DNA of 64,000 nt from Trichoplax sp. H2 (Eukaryota > Placozoa > Uniplacotomia > Trichoplacea): the NCBI GenBank assembly GCA_003344405.1, contig NOWV01000002.1:1488001-1552000 (forward strand), written 5' to 3'. How positions within the stretch are numbered: position 1 is the stretch's first letter; each line of letters opens with the position of its first letter. The translations under genes and the position numbers were made by a program. A model generated the notes under the pieces. It saw nothing but the letters and a program-made list of their open reading frames with translations. It was not told the origin of the DNA and did not search any database. Below are positions 12,779-25,777 of the stretch, one piece after another.

Positions 12779-13596
12779 TTAATAAATATTTTTAATAACA
12801 CGACAGTATTTTGCAAGGTTAATTATAACCTTTACAGTCATTTTACTATCTTAGATTACTACTAGCTATTATCAAAGAGTTTCAAGCTCCGTAACAATAG
12901 TACAGTAGTGAGACAGTGTTATATACTGTATTAGAGTAGAAATATCTACCTTAGGATAATTTTGTTAGCCTATCCTTATTTAGTTAGCTTCTAATTAGGA
13001 TATACTGTGTTTTAATATAGTATTGGCTTTATGTGAAAGTGACATATATACATTGTGACGGAGTATAGACTCCATCAATTAATTGTGGCATTAGCCTTGG
13101 TAAATAGTAATTAAGATTTTATTAATTGGCAATAACATTTATTTATTAGCTATGGGGTAATTATAACATTATTAGTAGTCTAATTACACTTGTTGTAGAC
13201 TCTGTGCAGAACAATGTGTTTACAGAAGTAATAAGTAATGTTCACACCATAGTAATCTCTGTTACTTTGTGCTGAGCCTTTGGTTGTTAATTGGCTCTTA
13301 ATTAGTTCATAACTCATTAGTGTTGTTTACGCCGTTTGTCATACTAAACCATATAGGCAAACGGCTATACAAAAGCTGTATGTTTTAGAGTTGTTTACCT
13401 AAGCTGTGCACCGAGTGCAACCGAGCTAGGGTATATAAAGCCCAGCTCCCTCACTAGCAGTTCAGTTGTCGGTTGACCGTGGGGTCAGAGTAGTCTTGGA
13501 TGGCAAGACTACCTTCGCTCAATAAAACTATTTTAAAAGTCTAAGACTAGTCTACGCTTAGCCCGTTGGGGCATACTTGGCTGTTGTAGCCCTAGC
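12779..13596. repeat. alternative-haplotype contig placed between two gaps
   Basis: Bases 12779 to about 13020 repeat the sequence from 12222 to about 12454, then read straight across the site where haplotype A has its insertion. The sequence just before the first gap (12659-12758) is repeated just after the second gap (13617-13716), so the flanking contigs overlap each other and this piece was scaffolded into a gap that does not exist. Confidence 0.8.
13054..13596 (+). mobile_element. 5' part of a second LTR element (haplotype B)
   Basis: Right after the host sequence ACATATATACAT, new sequence begins TGTGACGG and runs into the gap. It has TATATAAA at 13432-13439 and AATAAA at 13521-13526, about 85 bases apart, with a GC-richer leader between, as in the U3-R-U5 layout of an LTR. 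The matching empty site is at about 14905, where the host continues ATATTGAAATT. The 3' end and the target duplication are lost in the gap. Confidence 0.6.
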
Positions 13597-15400
13597 NNNN
13601 NNNNNNNNNNNNNNNNCTAAAGAAAGGGCGTTTGATCGTCTATTCAAATTGTAAAGAAATTTGACTTAGTAGCAAAACCCTATCCTTAGAGAAAGGGGAT
13701 TTATAACATGACGATAAAGTACTGTAATGTAGTCTATACTCGTACAGTTACAGTGCAATCTGACGCTAAAACATCAACTGTCAATACTCGCGAATACTAA
13801 GCGATACTAATGTCAGAAAAGTAGTCGTAGTAGTCATATAAATTTTTTTGATAAGCGTTTACTGTGATCTTCATAAAAAGCGAATTTTTCCGGATTTGTG
13901 TCCGATATAGTTTTCGGATTCTGGGACCGGTCGGGTTTGTGTCCGATATAATTTCCCTGTTTTGGAACCGGTCGGGTTTATTTTTAATTTATGTCTGAAT
14001 TATAATTTTTCTGTTTTAATTTTTGGATTTTTGTTCATGAAAAATATCGTAAGAGTTGATTTTTGAGATTTGAACTTTTTGTTATGAATTTGAAACTTTG
14101 GAATTTTATGACGTGACTTGAAGTCACATTAGGAGATTTAGTGAGGAAAATAGAAAATAAGATGGAAATTGGCAGAAGGTTGTGCTGATTGTTAGGTAGT
14201 TAGAATGTTGTTTTTATGACTAAATCTTGATGTTTAAAGGTTGATTTTTAGACTTTTATAGTGTATTTATGATAGAAATTATGTTAGAAATGAAGTTTGA
14301 TGTATTTTTATAGTTAGCTTGTTACTTTTATAGTGTTTTGTAAGGGAATCGTAGGGTAAATTGTGTCTGAACTTTGAATGATTTTTGTTTTCTTAAATGG
14401 TGCAAAGTAGTTTTCTAAAACGGATCTTAAGGGCGATTGGTTAGCAAATGTTAGTTTTAAATACCTCTGACGGCTCTACGAAGCCTATAAATGATAGTGC
14501 AATTAGAAAATTTAGAGAGAGAGTAGAAGAAGATTTTATTTGAAGAACTTGTATAATTTAAAAGGCCTTCGGGGTCGAATTGTCGTAAGTTAAAACGTTC
14601 TTCTTTTTGAAAGGTTGTTTGGTCGTTGACAGTTTTTAAGTCTGTCATTTATTTTAATAATACTTAAAGCTANNNNNNNNNNNNNNNNNNNNNNNNNNNN
14701 NNNNNNNNNNNNTTGTTTTGAAATAAATTGTTGTTCGGTTATTTCCCCAAATTTTATTTGGTGTCAAAGTATTAGCGTTAAGTCGACCGGAGTGCAACGA
14801 AAGTAGAATCAAAGTTTGTTAAAGTTTCGTAGCTTGATCTCTACACTTTTCATTTCATTACACTGTGTTTTAATATAGTACTAGCTTTATTTGAAAGCGA
14901 CATATATACATATATTGAAATTAATGGTTATTTTAGGGAATGCGAATTATCTACTTACAGTTCGAATCATTGTCATTATAACTTACTTATGGTAGATGGT
15001 AAATTATCATGGAAATGCTCCGTGGTGGGAAATGTCGTAATTTGACTATTCTGTATTAGTCGTCAAATGTCTATGTTCGTAAATACTGTTGTCTGCATTG
15101 TGGAGCAGTAGCTAAAATTAATGTCTAATTCAGTGAATGATTCCAAAGTTAATCGTACTAACTATGACTCATGAGCTATTGAGGAAGAGTATATAAACGC
15201 AATATATCGTGTAATAAAGTTAATTCTTAAACTTAGTGTTTAACGTAAAATACAAGGCGTCTAAGTCTTTGTGTAGTCTGCTAGTAGAGCAAAAGTGTTC
15301 CTGATAATGCAGATATCGTTCCTTGATACGTGGCTCAAGGAATTGACTTATTGATTGGACATTACGTTATCATTTTACAAAGCTGTTTTGTAACAAGTAG

Positions 15401-18400
15401 TTTTTAAATCATTAATTGAATTTCTGTTTATTATAACGGCATTGAGTTACTTATTTCACAAGGTTTTGTATGTTCTTCTAACTGAAACTGCTGCGTAATA
15501 TTTACACAACTCTTCTAAATGACTATCACAAAGAACTTCCTTTCTTTTGATTGTATTTTTGTTACGTGGATAAGTTTATTTAATAATTATTGCAGCTGCA
15601 AATATTGGGAAAATTGTTGTTGCAAAATATTTAATAAATTTACCATTTCTAAATATCTTTAGGCTGATATAAAGAGATATTGTATTTAGATAGAAGTAAT
15701 CAAGGTGAGTTATTAGTTTAGGATTATTTAAAGTCTACTATTGCTTGGTTTCTAATTTTCTCGTACTTGATAACTGGTTAAAATTTCATTTTCATTAAGA
15801 ATTTACCATAACATTAAAATTTAGTCATATAATTAATCCCTACTAAGATTTTTAATTTTCTACCGCAATTTACTACACAGTTAATCATATTTTATAATTC
15901 ACTAATGATCTGTCATAGTTTGAGATTTTAAATGCCTTGACTTTGGATAGCAAAGATTTTATTTGGATGTAAACTTACTATAAAATCTGATCTTATTTCT
16001 ATAAAACTTTCGTAAATAATAAAGTCTATAGATGCTTAGGATAAAATTTTAGCGTTAAAAAATTATTTTAAAAGCATTACAATTTTTCGTATCATTAGTC
16101 TATTTTATAATCAGGAGTTCGAATTCTCAACCATGCGATAATTTAGAAATGGCAGGTTATATCTGTTAAGATAAACCTGACAGCATTAGTATATCATACC
16201 AAATGCGTTTGTTTATTTATCATCTTTGGAGTGAAATACTTTGTAATCAACCTTCGTTTATTCTACAACTACAATACCATAGTAATCAAATTTATTACAG
16301 GATGATAAAATGAAAAGTAACCTTGGTAATAATGTACAGCCGTGGTTTATCCTCGTATGCTTAAGTAACATTTCGATACTATGTGCATATCTAAAAATTT
16401 TTAGTAATTTTACTTTTGTTTATTATCTAAACTTCATCGAATACAGAAAATTTGAAGTAAAATAGAATTAGCATAGTTGTTGACATCTTAGGAGTTTATT
16501 TTATTATAAAATTTAAAATTTCCTATTGAACCTAACAATTTTACTATCTACGAAATACGACTAAATTAATGCTAAAGGATAAAAGGAGCTTATTAAAGAT
16601 TCTAAACGCAATTTATGACAATTTTATTGTTTGGCCCTATAATAATTTATAACTATTTCGGTAGTGATAATTAAAAGATGTAGATTTAAAATAAGAGCTA
16701 CGTGTGAGTTAGTAACTGCTGACCGTTAGGCAATATAAAGGCTAGAGAAGAAAGTTTATGACTAAGGGATAAAGTAGGGTTTTTAGTCACGGCCACAAAC
16801 ACCAAATATAAATATTATAGTAGTACATACAAACCTCAACCCGTCTCATCATCAGCCTTGGTCTCATATATACTTTAATGCTGCTTAGTCTACTAAAGCC
16901 CTATTTCAAAATTATTTTAATAAGTTATTTCACGAATGATCTGATTTTTTAGAATAGATTATATTTAGACGGAAAGACACTATTTAATTTTTAATTAATT
17001 GCGTAAACTAATGTAGCTAATTACTGTAGTTCACTCACAATATATTGGAAAAATGATATAAAATGAAATTATTACACGTTATAGAATAATTACTCGCTTG
17101 CTGTAAACTTTCAATTAGTATCACCTAATGTTCAAATAGAAAACTATTTTATATAGCTGTTACTTTTTTTTGTACGCAATGCAGAGCACAATAGTCATCT
17201 GGCTATTTTAAAGGTAATGGTAGATCATATTTTATAAGTATTCGGCTATAAAATAGATTAATCGCTACAGATTTTAGTGAAAAGATTTTTCGTCTGCGGT
17301 ATTGTAACCTAGAATAACAAAAACGAGTATTTAATTCATACCAAATCACAATCATGTGAGAGCCAAGCTGTATTTCTGGTGTGGCTTAAATGATGTCTTC
17401 ACATCAAGTTATAATGATATTCTTAGCATTGAAGCAAATATACTAGCGTTGTATGATCCTGTCAAAGAGTTTTCTGAAAACTAAGCATTAGGAATGATGG
17501 GATTAGCGAAGTGAATCTAACTTCCATTTGTTCCACTCTTGAATTTATTACCGATTGCTAAACTGTTGAAGGGTTCTAATTACAGCCAATAATTGCCATC
17601 TCTATATAAAGAGTCTTAGTATTATACATATGTGAACACATATATTTTTAAACAAGCTAGCCTATTATTAAAATAATCTTAAAACTCTTAGCTATTGATA
17701 AAAACTTAGATAGCTATAAATATAGCTGGCATTATTTGGATTATAATTTATGGAGAATAGACCATTTTAAAGTTTTAAATTGCATACAGATGCCCTAGTT
17801 GCCTAATAAACACAGATTTACTTATAGTTAATTTGCTAACTTTAGTGATATACAGAAAATTGTACCACAGAATAGTTCTAAGCTCTTGTAATTAGTTACT
17901 AGACTTTAAAGTAACAATTAATTAAAAAAGTAGTTTCTGCTCGAAAATGTCGTAGAGAAATAAAGAAATACTGTTGCAGCAATAAAGAAAGGTAGAAGTT
18001 TTGCAAGACTTGGATATTACGGCTAATCTTAAGTTTTTAAATTTTGTAATCAATTTGATTGCTTATGATAGGAATTCTACTCTTTTTTATGTTAATGCTC
18101 TTATTATTAAATTATATTGCTGTTTGGTAAAGCTACATTTGTCGTATGCTTTGTGTATATTTTCGATAATTTCAGAATGAAACATACATCGTACATTGGT
18201 ATTTTCCTACCCGATTTTCTTTCGGTTTAAAGTACAGTGGTATTTTTTATTAAAGTAGACCAATAATTATTTACTACAATTGAATTAAACATATAAAAAT
18301 GATTAGAGAACTGATATTATGACTAGTTACAGAATGTTCTTTTCATATTTATGAAAGATGAAACATCGAGATAAAGCTGTTCTTCGTAAGCAATGCGGGA

Positions 18401-21400
18401 CAATAAATAAATTCTAGGGATATTGATTATAAAGATTCAGTGATAAATTCGAGTTTCTTTTATTCAATTTGATTTTCATACAATGCCACTCCTTGAGGCA
18501 TTTTAGAGGATAGTATTCCTTAAATGGCATTAGTTCTTTAATAAATAATTTACATTGTATCTAGACTGCGAACTAATATTTTTGTAGAAAGTCTCAAAAT
18601 CAATCTCGCTGTTATTTCATTCTGGTCACAAACAGTTTAATTCGAGGTAATGACGTTAATTAATTAAATTATTTTATTAATCATCTTTTGTTTTCGCCTA
18701 ATTACGTGTAATAATGAGTAAATACACTACCATACATGACGAGAAATTACTAAATCTATAGTATGCAAATCTATATGATTGTAAATTATGCTTATTACGG
18801 ATATTGCTTAAGAAGTATTCTTAAAATCAAGAATGTGTTAATCGTAAACTTCAATTCTTGATAGATTATTAATAAAATAATTAAATCTGTATAAGATCTG
18901 AATGGCTTTGGCATTTTCGTACTATAGCACACAAATTGAAAATTTCCGTAAAATTAAAGTCATACAAATGTGTTAACCTGACTCATAATATCAAAAATAG
19001 CATCATCTTTAGTATTTTATGTGATATCCATTTTGTTTGCTATACGCGTTTATTGTCATCTTCATTCTTTGACACTGCATATCCTGTGGGCGGAAGATCA
19101 AAATCGAATCAATTATTAATATATATTAATAATTGTATAATTGCCAACCAAAGTGGATATTGCTTTCAATGTATTGGTGTTTACTTGTCTTCGTCATAAA
19201 TTAGATGCATTTTAGTAGTTTATGACCCAATGATCAATTAGATTTTGTATTAACAAATCGTAATTGTAGCAATAGCATTGCTACTCAATATTCATATAAG
19301 ATTTCCTTTCGCTTGAGAAATAATCTAGTGATATGATGGTATAGCGTACTTATCATTCTCAAACCTTGATCTATCAGATCCTGTGTTAGATTTGAGTAGC
19401 GGGAAAAGATTCATGATGAGTTTGTTCATGTTATAGCGGAAATGTTACGTGAAATATAAATAATGTTAAGGCATGCTGTTCTTGCCAGCTCAATATAATC
19501 AAAATAAAAAGCAAATTTAGAATAAATCGAAAATTTTAAATAGTATCTAGTATTTATAAGTCTATATGCAGTGTGTCTTAATATTCAATTAGTGAAACAA
19601 TTTCTATTTAATGGTAGATGAATAACCTTGTCATTATGACTAATATTAGCATATAATGCAACAAGATTTCATAAATTGGAAGTTCTATGTTAATTATTTC
19701 TTTGTAGAGAAAATCTATAGCAAATTGTTCAAGATTAAATGTTCAATTTTTATTCATCTTCATTAGAAAAAAATGCATTAATTGAATGTTAATTACTTGT
19801 CTAGACGACAAGGATTTCGAGGTGATTTATATTAAAAAATCATACTAGTACTTTGAAAGGTAGTTTTTTTCAAGGTAATGAATATTGAATTATAAGAAGA
19901 ATAAGAATTTTAGGATTACAATTAGTTTACCTTATGACAAGCCCTATCAGTACTTATTTCAAATTGAAGAGCATAATATTATAAGACAAGCGGATATTAA
20001 ATTACATAAAATTGTGAACTTCAATTGAGAGTTTTTACTTATTATTGCTACATCAAAATTTGAATTTGTCGAATACTCAATATTAATATATCAAGCTGAA
20101 TTGGACTGATCTTCAATTTTGTATTACTTTAATAATAGAAGCTAGACGTAAGTATAGCAGCTAACTAACGGTATAATTTACTTCGTAAATGTAATTATTA
20201 ATACTCTTATTACTATTTTCTTTTATGATATGAGTTTTACCTGGACTACAATAATGATTTATGTACATGATCGAATGTCTCGGAGTAGGTTGATATGAAC
20301 TTCACTTTCTTTCTGATTTTACTGTATTCGTCATCAAATACAGAAGCGCTGGGCGAACTACTATTCATTCTCTTAGAATCTTTCTCTGTAGATAATTGCA
20401 TAACCTTACGGTATGACATACAAAACTTATTTATTTGGCGCTCCTACTATAAGGCAAAACAAATTGCTTTTAAAATTTATTGCAGTATATGCGCATAATT
20501 TAATTCGAAGAGAATCATTAAAGGCTAATAGAAAATGCTAATTTTGAAGTAAAATCTTATAGCAACCGAGAGTAAACATTTAAAGAAAATTATTAGTATT
20601 TGTTTTGTCATTGTTCCTGGGTATAGTGTGTCGTATATGTCAGTCATAGTTGAAATTATGATTAGAAGAGGCAATTTCGAGAAATTGGAACCTCACCCTA
20701 AGTTAACACTTATAATTTAAAAGGTATTAGTATTAAACGGAAAGCATTTTATAAATTGTATGTAGAAATTCTCAGTGTTGTTACGTAGAAAGAACTGGCT
20801 TTAAAATGGTTATCGATTAATTAAGGCTAAAAGATTATCAATTCTATACTGGTCTCCTAGATTAGTTACCATCATATAATATACAATATTGCTTCTAAGT
20901 TTGAAATTGTAATTTATTCCAACCATGAAACTATTCGAATGAGGAAATTTTAATTTATAATTAAGATTTGGAGGGATTATTTAAAATACTTCAGATTGTC
21001 ACAATTGGCCTAGAGTGATATAGGGAGGAAGCTACTCCATGTAGATTTTCTTTTAATCATAGATAGTCAGTAAAAATGAGTGATCGGTTTTAAGATTTCG
21101 CTTGATAAATTGAATTTTCTGGGCAGTCTCGCGGTCTAAGAATTGGTTAAGAAATAAATTATGTAGTGCTATGATTAGATATAAAAGCGTTTCCAGTCTT
21201 CGTTAGTTATTGTGATGCTAGAAAGGAAAGTCTGTAATAGAAGAAATAGAGAGTCTACTGCTTGATATTCTCTATTTATTTTCTTATTAATACTCTTTGC
21301 GACTCGATATTCGCTTTCGTTTCTATAATAGAACGCTATATCAATCAATCTTTTGCTCTTTAGTCACCCTGAATAAAATAAAAATTGCGTAAAAATTGAT

Positions 21401-21758
21401 TTTTATTTTGTTTAATCAATTGAAAATGAAAGTTATTTTCTTATCGTGAAGTATATTACTTCAACATTTGGTTTTCATTGTATTAGTAGCAGATGGGCAA
21501 ATGACCCAAGTGTACTTTCGTCCTATTTTGCTTTTAATACATCAATAGTTCGTAATATCGTTCGCAATTTTCATATTAAGTTTTATCCAAGCTTTAATAT
21601 GATGTGGTATATATTCGTGCATACGTTGCATGCTAGATTAGTCATTTGTGATTTAACTTTATTGGACATTAATCGCAATGATACATCCTACTAAGATTAG
21701 TTCTCGTTTATTCAATAGCTAGTTCACAAAATATCAAACCTGTATATCTGATGGGATC
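15401..21758. other. 6.3-kb stretch without a supported gene
   Basis: Frames are short and stop-rich throughout. Open frames at 18936-19199, 20295-20498 and 21446-21694 do not resemble known proteins and have no supporting splice context. I see no RNA gene or strong repeat. Confidence 0.4.
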
Positions 21759-22883
21759 ATGGCAAATGCGGAGGATATCGCTTATTATACACGAGTATTG
21801 CAAAATAATAATGGAGTGCGTATTGTAACATGGATGTTTGGAATTATTGCCATTCCATCGAATTTGATCATCATTCTATGGATAGCATATAATTACTGTC
21901 AAAATGGCTTGCTTCATCGGTATTTCAGACATCGTAACAGCTTTAACTTAAATCCTTCTTTCGCATTTTTGCTATTTAACTTAGCGGTATCGGATCTCCT
22001 TGGCGGAAGCTACCTTCTAATCTTAGCTATCAGCGACGCTACATATACTATATCGCAAAATTTCAGTAATATTAGCTATTTACGAATTCATCCTTCTGTT
22101 GATACTTGGATTATTAGTCCAACCTGTTCCGTAGAAAGATTCTTAGCTCAAACATCCCTTATTATTTCTATTTTAATAACCTTTGTTATAACCCTTGACC
22201 GCTATTTAGCCGTTTTTTATTCAGCATCAACTCGGTATCGAATTTCAGTATTTCAAGCACAAGTCACATTGGCTGTATTCTGGACTATTGGAATAATCCT
22301 TGCCATATTAGGCGCAGTTGATAGCTATAGCATTTCTTTAAAGAAACCCGGCCATTATAGTATTCTTGGACACTTATGTCAATTAGAAGGATCGAGCACA
22401 TTTATCATTAATGCTCTAACATACCTCGATATGACTGTCGGTATTGGAGTCAATATTGTGATTGCTATACTTTATATCGCTATATTAATCCGATTAAAAA
22501 GACATCGACAAAGCATACAGCAACGTAAATCACCTATTGAACGTCATATTCAAGTTATAACTGCATGGATTATTATTACTAGCGTAGTAACGTGGATACC
22601 GGTTATCGTGTGGGTAATTATTCAACGCGCTATGACTCCAGTAGAATTTGATGATCGAGAAAATTTCCTTTTGCCGATACTTGTCATCATGTTGTATTCT
22701 AATACGGCGCTTAATCCGCTTATTCCTGTCATCATTAAAATACTAGTTACTTCACGACTGCATAATTTATTTACCCCAAGAACTGACGTTACACCTAGCC
22801 AGTCAAGGGATAAAATGAACGTTGTTGTTATAACTACTACAATTATTCCCAAAGTTATTGCGTCGGACTCGGCCAATGTCTGA
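21759..22883 (+). CDS. class A-like G protein-coupled receptor, single exon (GPCR 2)
   Basis: This 374-residue seven-helix receptor is a paralogue of the one at 5137. They share the helix 2 end (LLILAISDAT against LIILAISDAT), the helix 3 block W-x-x-SPTC-x-x-ER-x-L-x-Q-x-SL, and the second extracellular loop SL-K-x-x-H-x-SILG-x-LCQLE. Landmarks are N35, D79, C123 and C207 (disulfide), W175, and W279-P281 in helix 6. The helix 3 motif is canonical DRY (147-149). The helix 7 motif reads NPLIP (319-323), so the NPxxY tyrosine is proline. The tail of about 45 residues is rich in Ser and Thr. There is one exon, and AATAAA at 22921-22926, 38 bases after the stop, is a good polyadenylation signal. 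The ligand is unknown. Confidence 0.93.
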   Translation: MANAEDIAYYTRVLQNNNGVRIVTWMFGIIAIPSNLIIILWIAYNYCQNGLLHRYFRHRNSFNLNPSFAFLLFNLAVSDLLGGSYLLILAISDATYTISQNFSNISYLRIHPSVDTWIISPTCSVERFLAQTSLIISILITFVITLDRYLAVFYSASTRYRISVFQAQVTLAVFWTIGIILAILGAVDSYSISLKKPGHYSILGHLCQLEGSSTFIINALTYLDMTVGIGVNIVIAILYIAILIRLKRHRQSIQQRKSPIERHIQVITAWIIITSVVTWIPVIVWVIIQRAMTPVEFDDRENFLLPILVIMLYSNTALNPLIPVIIKILVTSRLHNLFTPRTDVTPSQSRDKMNVVVITTTIIPKVIASDSANV

Positions 22884-22920
22884 AAAATACAATACATTTC
22901 CATTACTTATTAACTGTCTA

Positions 22921-22926
22921 AATAAA
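22921..22926 (+). terminator. polyadenylation signal of GPCR 2
   Basis: AATAAA lies 38 bases downstream of the receptor's TGA stop in the same orientation. This is the usual hexamer, and the assignment is by position only. Confidence 0.5.
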
Positions 22927-25777
22927 TTGAAAAACATCGATTTTTTTATATCATAACAATTATTAGAATTTATTTTTGCTTTATTGCATTAGTGGGCTAA
23001 ATTACTTTCTAAATTATCTATTCTCTAGTGATTGATGGTTGTTACGGTAATAGATTAACCGATATCTTATTATGAAAGAACCAGAAGAAAAAATTACTTA
23101 CAGTATTTCTCGCAGAGTCAAATTGACGAGGTAGCGTAATTTTTTTATTAGTCTATAATATCAAAAAAAGCTGTATTCACACAAATTTTGTCGAGTGATT
23201 GGAGTTATCCATCAAATTAGTCAGTAATACTTTATCACGGTCATTAAGATGTAGTAAATAGCTATATAATTACAGTATTTGACTACTCTTGGTGGCTGTA
23301 CAGAAATCAAGATAATGGTTACTGGATTGATGCTCTCTATTACATATTTCATTAAAGTTAAATATCAAACTTCTCTCTACGTAAAGAGCTTCAAGACCGG
23401 CAAACTAGATAATGATGACGTAAAATCATTGCTATTTTTGACAGATTATGAAAATCACCTATTCCAATAGGACCAAATTTTACGTGAAAATAGCTATTAT
23501 TGCAAATTTGGCTAAATAAAAACAACGATTCTCAACATTAGCATTATGAAGATGGCAAATTAAACGACAAAAATTTGTCCAAGTATCACTAATTCTTCCT
23601 GATTTACTAAACATATCTACAAGTATATGCTGAGTCGTCATTCGGGAATTGCTACCAATTTTCTCAGCGATAATAATCATCAGATCAATTAGCTATAGCT
23701 TCCGTAGTTTGACTACCAGGAAAGCAATCCACTTAGCAACAGCTTGGCAATCGTCTCAGTCATTGGGACATAATTACTGTTACCTAGCTATAGAAACGAT
23801 TCATTCTATTTTTATAATGTATTCACGACAAGCTTGAAGACAGTTGTTTTGCTATCTAATTATTTGATTCAACAACAAAAATATCGCCGCAAGCATTAAA
23901 ATTATAGATTCAGTAAACAACAATTAATGTCGCTTTACTTCATTATTGGAGCCACGAAGATCAATTTGTGAATTTCTTTACGAAAATATTAATAACGACA
24001 GTGTGGCAAACCACATATGGCTCCTAAAATAGTATTACTACAACTATCTACTCCCCTTAGCATTCACATTTTTAATTTATTCTACTCTTATAATAACCCA
24101 TCGTTTTTGCTTTCGATTTACAAATGCGGTAACAAGAGCAAGGATAGCATTTAATTGTTTGGCGTAGGATAGGCAGTCGAATTTAGTTGGTGAGATAGTT
24201 TAGATCCTAGAGTTAATGAAATTAATTATCACTTAAACGTCATCAACTTTGCAAGATAGGCGAAAATAATGGCTGATCTGACTAACAGCATCAATCACAT
24301 TTAATTTCTTTAGTAGTTTTTTTAAAGTGTTGCGCAAAAGTGAGCTTCTACATATATTCCATACTAGAGGAACCCCACATGAAACAGTATCATACCGTGA
24401 ATGTAATCAATCGATTATTATAGCTGATCAAATATACGAGCATATAAAGCGGTAAGAATAGTTAATAAGCCAACTGATAATTATTGCCAAACGTAGATGT
24501 AACAACTAATGGAATCAATATTCATTTGATTGATAAATAAATTCACTATGTTCACATACAATTTTTGAATAATATAACCATAGCGGAGAGGATTATAAGA
24601 ATTATCTAGATTAGGCTCCGTTCTTTTCCATCCTTACTGTCATTCAAATGTAGTGATTAATATTATGAAATAAAGTTAATTCCATTACCACATTTGTCAT
24701 TCTGCGATTCAAAGAGCTATTGGTGATAATCTGTGTTAATTCGATAAGGGTGGTATTGTAATTTTTTAGTAAAATTATGTAACCATTTATGCGACGCACT
24801 TTCGAATAGAAAGTTACTTGAAATAGTGGATCGACCTCAACAAAAATAATTTCTGCATGTGTATGTTTAACCATCATAAGTATGAATGTCAATTCCAAAA
24901 CATGAATCAGCAATACTGGTAGGAGGTCTTTTTTACAGTATAACCAATTCTCTTCATGCATATATTCAGCTTTACTATAGCCGAGGAAGAGCTGTAACAC
25001 TGCGTCAATACTTATATTATGCACTAAACGCAGGAACTATAATTATACAGAAGTGCCGCCAAACAGATTAAAAATGTCATTTAAGATGTTGTAATTCAAG
25101 AAATGAATGACTAAGCATCTTTAATTAAATACCCACATCAAGATCAATAATCAATGAATAATTGAAACAAATTAGTCCACTACTAAAGCTATTGCAGTAA
25201 TAAGTTGATCAAGGTAAAGAGAATAATTATTCAAGCAGACAAAAATCAAATCTTATTTCGAAATTATTAATTCGATATAAATCAAAGGTTAACATATTTA
25301 AAGTATTCATACTTTAGGAATGTATGATTTCTACGGTTGACTGTAATATACGGATTAATAATTATGTTCGATTTTCATAAACTTAGAATATTGATAATCG
25401 TGAAACATGTTCATTACCTATGTTATCATCAAGTCTTTAGCTATAGCTATGGTACTCGTATATCAGGTAACATATGAATATCATCAGTCAAGTTCAAGAA
25501 GAAACCTAGTTCTATACGATTAAATGAAATACATGTAACGATATACAGGAATTTGACTATTCCGGTAGTTATGTTCTAAACTGCAAAATTTTTCTTCCAT
25601 AGTTATATACATTATTGGATTACAGGTTCTGCCCAGTTACATTCTTTCCCAAATTTATCTCAGCTAGGATGATAGCGCTGATTATATTTAATGATACAAC
25701 GTAATTATTAGACAAAATTATAGTTTGTCATTATGTTAAAACATATAATAAACTGTGAATATCCGAATTTCATCATA
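22927..25777. other. gene-free stretch with faint protein-like fragments
   Basis: No complete gene is seen. Minus-strand frames at 23480-23680 and 24644-25024 have somewhat protein-like composition (for example AEKIGSNSRM and LQLFLGYSKAEY) but no neighbouring exons or recognisable domain. The frame starting at 25024 begins with GTG, not ATG. They may be decayed gene remnants. Confidence 0.3.

Larger units (their letters stand above)
12455..14862 (+). mobile_element. nested TG...CA element inside the solo LTR (haplotype A)
   Basis: The insertion starts TGTAGT, ends ATTACA and is flanked by CTGT on both sides (12451-12454 and 14863-14866). The uninterrupted site is seen in the alternative contig near 13010, which reads ATACTGTGTTTTAATATAG. 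After removing the misplaced contig and overlapping ends, the element is 12455-12758 plus 13717-14862, about 1.45 kb including a 40-N gap at 14673-14712. I see no gag or pol frame. It contains a direct repeat around 13895-13975 (TTTGTGTCCGATATA, then GACCGGTCGGGTTT or similar). It is probably a long solo LTR or a non-autonomous element. Confidence 0.65.
12350..15395 (+). repeat. solo LTR, copy 2, interrupted by a later insertion
   Basis: The host element occupies about 12350-12454 and 14867-15395. It aligns with the solo LTR at 2296-2873 and ends TGTAACA. Exact 5-bp target duplications AGTAG lie immediately outside it, at 12345-12349 and 15396-15400. TATATAAA is near 15188 and AATAAA near 15212, as in an LTR promoter and R region. 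The middle is filled by a younger insertion and by a misplaced alternative contig. Confidence 0.8.

Noticed and set aside
12350-15400. Search for gag, protease, reverse transcriptase or integrase in the nested LTR region
   Set aside because: No frame long enough, and no catalytic motif, is visible. Only LTR-type sequence is present.
16105-16140. GAGTTCGAATTCTC resembling a tRNA T-loop
   Set aside because: No A-box or cloverleaf can be formed with the upstream sequence.
24644-25024. 126-codon minus-strand open frame with some protein-like character
   Set aside because: It begins with GTG, has no matching exons around it, shows no recognisable domain, and overlaps another open frame on the opposite strand.
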